From: Lachnospiraceae bacterium
Lineage (GTDB): Bacteria; Bacillota; Clostridia; Lachnospirales; Lachnospiraceae
Length of the DNA stretch: 32,617 nt
Reading direction: 5' to 3'
NCBI GenBank assembly: GCA_017526745.1
Contig: JAFXQX010000002.1
Span: 1-32,617, forward strand
Positions 28,765 to 32,617 of this stretch are shown piece after piece. Each line of letters opens with the position of its first letter. Positions within the stretch are counted from its first letter, which is position 1. Below the pieces are notes generated by a model. The model was not told the DNA's origin and did no database searches. It was given only the letters and a program-made list of their open reading frames with translations. The position numbers were made by a program, and so were the translations under genes.

Positions 28765-30902
28765 TATATTTCTTCAAGGCCGAGGCTCTTAAGATATTTA
28801 TATGTTCCGTCATAATACTCCGGCAAGCGCGTATTGTCTTCCCAAAAACCACTGGCTGTTTTATGTGAATTTCCTTCCGGCACACATATGATCATTCCGA
28901 TCCGCGCTCTTGTTAGCAAAACCCTATAAGCATTAAGCATATATTTCATGAGCTCTTGTTTGGTTTCGCTAACAGGTAATACTTCGCCCCATTCCGTATT
29001 TCGATTAAACTTATAGAATCTCCATTTTCCATCTTCAAAACGCATATCCGCATCCCACAGAAGGCACGTATAATCTAGCTCTAATCCTTGTACCTGTATT
29101 TCTGTTGCCGCATCTTCTAAATAATTAGAAGACCTTGTATCACATTTATCATCGAGAAACCAATGAACTGCATTTTCATCACCCGATTGAAGAACATGTA
29201 TCCCCAAGGGTTTATACCTGGCAGATTCTTTTGTGATCAGCACACCTGTTCTTTCTGAGCCTCTGACTTTGTCGTGCAACCATCTTCTTGCTTTCTCCAT
29301 GTCTCTAGTCAGAATAATAGGATAATTCTCTTTTATCTCCTCGTAAATTGAAGAAGCATTACCATCTATTGCCAGTAACGAATGAACAAATGCAGAGAGT
29401 TTCTCTGCTCTAAAGGATCGCAAAGAGACAGCAAGATGTAATCGATCCGAATATACTACATTTTCATTATGTTTTAAAAGCTCATTGACTTTTCCCTCCG
29501 CATACTCTGTCTCTGTAAGTTTGGGAGAAATGTAAACCTTCCAATGTTTAAATAATTCGTTTAGAGCTCTGATCCACTCTGATATTCCGGCCTCGCCAGT
29601 ATTAATCTCTTGGCCACCGCCCACAAGACAGATTATTGTGGCCCAGTCTTCTCTCTGATCAAGAGACCAAATAAGAAAAGCGGCTTCTGACATCGGAAAG
29701 TTTGGTACCTTCAACTTGTTACCATAAGTGCCTCCCCTTTTTAAGTAATCGGACAGTCTCTTATGTGTCCATGATCGTTGCGCTTCATCAAATATTGCCA
29801 CATGCTCAACTTCTCCGAATCCCGAAGCATCCTGTTTGACTGCTTTTTGAGGATCAATTTCCAGAACACCATTTTCCACTGGATTCTTTATCTTAGCAAG
29901 CATATTGTCACGATATCGATGTATGATCTGTATAAATTTACCTACTTCTCTTCTTGAATCTGTTAGTTTCTTATTCTCTCCTCGTGCCTTACACTTTTCA
30001 CAGTTATCTTTTGCTAGTGCCTCATTTAGCACAGCTACAAGTGGGCCATTTCCGGAAAGATATACTGCTCCTTCATCCTCGGAAGGCTTATCTGTATTCT
30101 GATATGTTTGTTTTACAGCAACATCCAATCCGACCAACGTCTTCCCAGCACCGGGTACGCCAGTAACAAAACAGATACTCTTTTCTCCGTTCGTTTTGCT
30201 TTTATTAATCACATTCAAAATGAACGAAATTGTATCATCTGTAGTTACCTCATCAGCCTCATGTCGTGTAATATCCTCAACAGAATGGCTCTCATACAGT
30301 GTTCTTGCAGCTTCAATTATAGTAGGGGTGGGGGAATATGGACTAATAATCCAATTACTATCAACCGGTGTTTCCCCAGGGAAAAAGCTCAAAACCTCTG
30401 ATATCAGTTCTGATATTCCATCCTCACCTGTAATCAATGGATTAACAATCCGGTCATTGTAAACTGATTCCTGGATAAGAGACGATGAACCAGTATACTT
30501 TGTAGCAATCAGAATAGGAACAATCAATTTATCACGACTAAATTTGTGAAAATTCTTGAGATCCAAAGCATAATCCAAAACTTGATCCACATCCGCCTCA
30601 TGGATAACGGACTCACCCACTTTGAATTCAAGGCAGAATACAATACCACTAAGAAGTACTACCACATCAATTCGTTTACCAAGACGTGGAATATCATATT
30701 CGAAAACAATGCGGCCATCGGACTTTTCCCAAGGAATGAGTACTTCTTTCAATAATTCAATCTCGCGTTTCCATGCATCCCTGGTTGATGTCAATGCATC
30801 GCCATGATACTGATCGCATAATACTCCAAAAACGGATTCAGTTTCCCTATTTAGGAAAGACTCTATATCACTTTCATATAAACATCGCGGGGTTTTTCCC
30901 AT
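28764..30902 (-). CDS. DUF2075 (Schlafen group 3-type) helicase with N-terminal nuclease motif
   Basis: 712 aa from MGKTPRC (GAGG 7 nt upstream; the ORF to 30944 has no ribosome site for its first ATG). N-terminal PD-(D/E)xK-like motif D79 (GKRIDVVV) and E92-F-K94 (FCLEFKVGE). Walker A GVPGAGKT (248-255), Walker B VAIFDEAQRSW, later LELDYTCLLWDAD and YRVLLTRARIGMII as helicase motifs. It is the first gene of the operon. A CxxC pair (CEKCKA) lies near 317. Probable DNA- or RNA-acting motor nuclease; biological target unknown. Confidence 0.88.
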   Translation of the reverse strand: MGKTPRCLYESDIESFLNRETESVFGVLCDQYHGDALTSTRDAWKREIELLKEVLIPWEKSDGRIVFEYDIPRLGKRIDVVVLLSGIVFCLEFKVGESVIHEADVDQVLDYALDLKNFHKFSRDKLIVPILIATKYTGSSSLIQESVYNDRIVNPLITGEDGISELISEVLSFFPGETPVDSNWIISPYSPTPTIIEAARTLYESHSVEDITRHEADEVTTDDTISFILNVINKSKTNGEKSICFVTGVPGAGKTLVGLDVAVKQTYQNTDKPSEDEGAVYLSGNGPLVAVLNEALAKDNCEKCKARGENKKLTDSRREVGKFIQIIHRYRDNMLAKIKNPVENGVLEIDPQKAVKQDASGFGEVEHVAIFDEAQRSWTHKRLSDYLKRGGTYGNKLKVPNFPMSEAAFLIWSLDQREDWATIICLVGGGQEINTGEAGISEWIRALNELFKHWKVYISPKLTETEYAEGKVNELLKHNENVVYSDRLHLAVSLRSFRAEKLSAFVHSLLAIDGNASSIYEEIKENYPIILTRDMEKARRWLHDKVRGSERTGVLITKESARYKPLGIHVLQSGDENAVHWFLDDKCDTRSSNYLEDAATEIQVQGLELDYTCLLWDADMRFEDGKWRFYKFNRNTEWGEVLPVSETKQELMKYMLNAYRVLLTRARIGMIICVPEGNSHKTASGFWEDNTRLPEYYDGTYKYLKSLGLEEI

Positions 30903-30954
30903 GACAACACCTCGTGATTTTATTGATCCAAAACTTACAATCATTCTACCGCTT

Positions 30955-30960
30955 ATTATA
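30955..30960 (-). promoter_or_regulatory. Probable -10 of the helicase operon
   Basis: TATAAT on the minus strand 52 nt upstream of the first helicase start. The -35 region is T-rich (TTTTTT) with no good TTGACA match. No other promoter-like element precedes the operon in the 120-nt gap. Confidence 0.5.
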
Positions 30961-31025
30961 GTACATATACAAACAGTAAAAAAACAATACTCTTAGGGCG
31001 AAAATACAATTTGTTTATTAACTAT

Positions 31026-31307
31026 CTAAGCGGCGCCAAGTTTATGGCTTTTGTTGTATGAATCCATATCTTCGCTAGCTTTATCGATCACTTTGTTTCT
31101 GTCCTTTGCCGGCAGGGCAAGAATCTTTTCACACAGTACGTCCATGCAGTCTGCCAGGAAATATGCTGCATCCTCCGTGTGATCATCCTTGGCAAATTCA
31201 TAGATCCTGTCCCAATTCTCGGTAAGATCTTCCGCATTGAATTCTGCAAGCTCCCAGAAATCCATCTCCATGTTAAACATATAGCTGTTGTTAGATACGA
31301 TCGTCAT
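31026..31307 (-). CDS. Small acidic protein of unknown function
   Basis: 93 aa, soluble, pI low by eye: WELAEFNAEDLTENWDRIYEFAKDD, then AAYFLADCMDVLCEKILALP, then KVIDKASEDMDSYN. Two cysteines are in the middle helix. GGAGGGGAG precedes the ATG by about 8 nt. It stands alone between the helicase operon promoter and a repeat. It might be the first gene of the same locus, but a promoter separates it from the helicases. No family recognised. Confidence 0.7.
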   Translation of the reverse strand: MTIVSNNSYMFNMEMDFWELAEFNAEDLTENWDRIYEFAKDDHTEDAAYFLADCMDVLCEKILALPAKDRNKVIDKASEDMDSYNKSHKLGAA

Positions 31308-31416
31308 GATTTTCTCCCCTCCTGTTGTCGTATGCTGTCCTTCTTTGAGTCCTTCGGTAAACTAAGCATATGATTTTTACTGTCCAATAAAAATGGTGAA
31401 CAAATGTTTGCGGGGT

Positions 31417-31445
31417 TGAGACAACACCTCCGTCCCTTTGTCTCA
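31417..31445 (-). repeat. REP-like 29-nt repeat, single diverged copy
   Basis: Full copy in C-rich orientation, with loop AAAGGGACGG (three A where most have a G-run). The only repeat within the AT-rich right part. Confidence 0.9.
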
Positions 31446-31482
31446 AAAAAGAAAAGACGTATGAAACCAAATGTCTCATACG
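31446..31482 (-). terminator. Intrinsic terminator of the toxin-antitoxin operon
   Basis: On the minus strand, CGTATGA (31482-31476) and TCATACG (31464-31458) form a 7-bp stem with an 11-nt loop, followed by TC and TTTTCTTTTTT (31456-31446). It lies 18 nt beyond the toxin stop codon. Confidence 0.75.
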
Positions 31483-31499
31483 CCTCATAGGATTTATGA

Positions 31500-31829
31500 T
31501 TATAGCTTTGTAAATTCATCAAGTTGCTTATCTACATCTCTTCCGGAATGCATAACCCGAATCACTGTAACCAATTTCTTTGTCCTATCGGGGATATAGA
31601 AAATAACATAATTATCAACAGGCACAACTCGTGTATTTCGACTCTTCCAGGGCTCTCTTTCATATTGCCGGAACTTCTCCGGATACTCTCCCAAGGAAAG
31701 GATTTTTTCTTCGATCCGGTCAAGCTGTCCGGCTGCATTCTCAGGTGAAAGAAGATCAAATGCTATATACTCAAAGATACCGCGAAGATCGTTCTCAGCC
31801 TGCTCCGTAAAGGTAACATCATATTTCAT
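31500..31829 (-). CDS. RelE/ParE-family toxin
   Basis: 109 aa. Characteristic order: MKYDVTFTEQAENDLRGIFEYI, ENAAGQLDRIEEKILSL, then beta strands VVPVDNYVIFYI and VTVIRVMHSGRDVDKQL, as in ParE/RelE folds. R in RVMHSGRD matches the RNase or gyrase-binding end. The start overlaps the antitoxin stop (ATGA), the standard antitoxin-first order. Whether it cuts ribosomal mRNA (RelE) or poisons gyrase (ParE) cannot be told. Confidence 0.87.
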   Translation of the reverse strand: MKYDVTFTEQAENDLRGIFEYIAFDLLSPENAAGQLDRIEEKILSLGEYPEKFRQYEREPWKSRNTRVVPVDNYVIFYIPDRTKKLVTVIRVMHSGRDVDKQLDEFTKL

Positions 31830-32134
31830 GCATTATAATCCCTTCGGATATCCGCAAAAACCTGAGCTGCAGATTTGGTACGCCCTGCCTGCATATCCGC
31901 ATATCCTTTCTCAAGTTCCATGTCCAAAGTCTCTGCGTTCATTCTCGAAATATCAACAGGTCTCGCAGTTGGAATCTTTACCTCAAACGGAAGACCCCTA
32001 TTTAGAATGATCTGCTTATAAAACATATTGATAGCATTAGATGCCGTGATCCCCAAAGTAGCCAGAATTCCCTCAGCCTGTTCTTTAACATCCGGCTCTA
32101 TTCTTGCATAAAGATTTGCTGATTTGGCTGCCAT
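31826..32134 (-). CDS. RelB/DinJ-family antitoxin
   Basis: 102 aa from MAAKSANLY (AAGGGG 9 nt upstream). ANLYARIEPDVKEQAEGIL then LGITASNAINMFYKQII is the ribbon-helix-helix of RelB/DinJ; the C-terminal half wraps the toxin. The earlier in-frame ATG (32173) lies upstream of the mapped promoter start, so it is excluded. It should repress its own operon by binding the promoter below. Confidence 0.9.
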   Translation of the reverse strand: MAAKSANLYARIEPDVKEQAEGILATLGITASNAINMFYKQIILNRGLPFEVKIPTARPVDISRMNAETLDMELEKGYADMQAGRTKSAAQVFADIRRDYNA

Positions 32135-32161
32135 ATCATCACGCCCCTTTCTTTTACCCAT

Positions 32162-32190
32162 ATTATAAGTCAATGTACGGACAAGAGCAA
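32162..32190 (-). promoter_or_regulatory. Toxin-antitoxin promoter
   Basis: TTGCTC (32190-32185), a 17-nt spacer and TATAAT (32167-32162) on the minus strand. Expected start near 32155, giving a 21-nt leader with the AAGGGG ribosome site. Confidence 0.65.
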
Positions 32191-32346
32191 TACATTTTTC
32201 AAATCAGTGCCCTGATCTGCTCGTAAGGTGAATTTTTAATTTTGCTAGGTTTACATAACTATATGAAGTAGAAACTACTCTTGCACAGGGGAATTACAAC
32301 TATATATGATTGTGTCGGTTATCTGTCCGCCAAGAAAGGAGTCCCT

Positions 32347-32432
32347 ATGAGTAAAAATAAAAAGGGAAACGGACATCACCACCTAACACTGTCAGACAGG
32401 ATATACATAGAATCAGAACTGAATATATCACG
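32347..32432 (+). pseudogene. N-terminal fragment of an IS30-family transposase
   Basis: MSKNKKGNGHHHLTLSDRIYIESELN matches in two pieces the start of IS30 transposases (HLTLEDRIYIEQEL type), with AAAGGAG 5 nt before the ATG. After ELNIS the frame turns into unrelated sequence and stops at 32514, so about 28 of some 320 residues remain. GCACAGGGGAATTACAAC at about 32283 may be the old left inverted repeat. Confidence 0.7.
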
Positions 32433-32436
32433 CCCG

Positions 32437-32445
32437 TGGTATAAT
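32437..32445 (+). promoter_or_regulatory. Extended -10 promoter near the IS30 break
   Basis: TG-G-TATAAT, an extended -10 element, just after the truncated transposase and 70 nt before the following membrane-protein gene. The -35 is weak (AACTGA). It could be a hybrid promoter made by the IS deletion. Confidence 0.4.
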
Positions 32446-32514
32446 GGTCTCATCTATCCGTTTACGGATCGAAGAGCATCATTTTATCAAAGGAGTTGTT
32501 CTGAGATTGGATAA

Positions 32515-32617
32515 TATGACTGTTTTTGAGGCTGTTTTTCTTACCGTCGCATTCCTGTTCATGGTCGGCAGTATGTTCGGTTGGGGACTTGAGCTGTTTT
32601 TCAGAAGGTTCATCTCC
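32515..32617 (+). CDS. Membrane protein N-terminus, PF06541-like (putative ABC transporter type IV), cut by window end
   Basis: 34 aa are visible: MTVFEAVFLTVAFLFMVGSMFGW with a GLELFFRR continuation. The motif of a hydrophobic helix followed by GWxxExxxRR is typical of the CmpB/PF06541 membrane proteins of Clostridia. TTG at 32507 is an alternative start and AGGAG (about 32490) is nearer to it. The rest lies outside the window. Confidence 0.6.

Noticed and set aside
32430-32470. Possible tRNA around GTGGTATAATGG
   Set aside because: No matching acceptor or T arm can be found; the bases fit an extended -10 promoter better.

Overview
The window looks like a chromosomal segment of an anaerobic Firmicute, most likely Lachnospiraceae (inference). 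Evidence: diaminopimelate dehydrogenase, DUF1284 and DUF5714 proteins, strong GGAGG ribosome sites, an HD-GYP protein with a membrane sensor, and proteins whose closest remembered relatives are clostridial. Most genes lie on the minus strand; the exceptions are a transposase (3482-4261), a tRNA, a three-gene operon (19105-23998) and the right edge.

Left part (1-19.1 kb): small metabolic and housekeeping genes in short minus-strand operons. They include Ddh, a Gfo/Idh oxidoreductase, a cyclase/macro/EamA operon, a rhomboid/small-protein/FMN-reductase operon, HD and HAD hydrolases, two aminoacyl-tRNA editing proteins (YbaK and ProX types), flavodoxin, zinc-ribbon proteins, a VWA/HTH pair and secreted proteins. 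The junctions between these genes are packed with a 29-nt repeat with termini TGAGAC and GTCTCA and a G-rich core GGGGACGGAGGT. I count 24 full copies plus fragments, 22 of the full ones in the first 19.1 kb. A REP-associated tyrosine transposase (RAYT) sits among them, so these are probably REP-like elements mobilised by it. Paired copies usually have exactly 5 nt between them, and five genes end on a TGA stop codon that is the first three bases of a repeat.

Middle (18.9-24.0 kb): tRNA-Ala(CGC), then an aldo/keto reductase, an HD-GYP c-di-GMP phosphodiesterase-like receptor, and an unusual protein joining a degenerate GHKL-ATPase-like domain to an SLC1-type carboxylate transporter.

Right part (24.0-31 kb): a visibly AT-richer minus-strand operon almost free of the repeat. 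In transcription order it is a DUF2075/Schlafen-type helicase with N-terminal nuclease motifs, a Nudix hydrolase, a second DUF2075 helicase-nuclease, a MazG pyrophosphohydrolase, a gutted methyltransferase, an HNH protein, a gutted Nudix gene and an intact methyltransferase. Most junctions overlap by 1-4 nt. It is the best candidate for an undescribed defence-type system here. A RelB/ParE toxin-antitoxin pair, an IS30 transposase fragment and the start of a membrane protein close the window. The gutted genes keep only the first and last ~20-35 codons of their parents, while the overlapping start/stop junctions survive.
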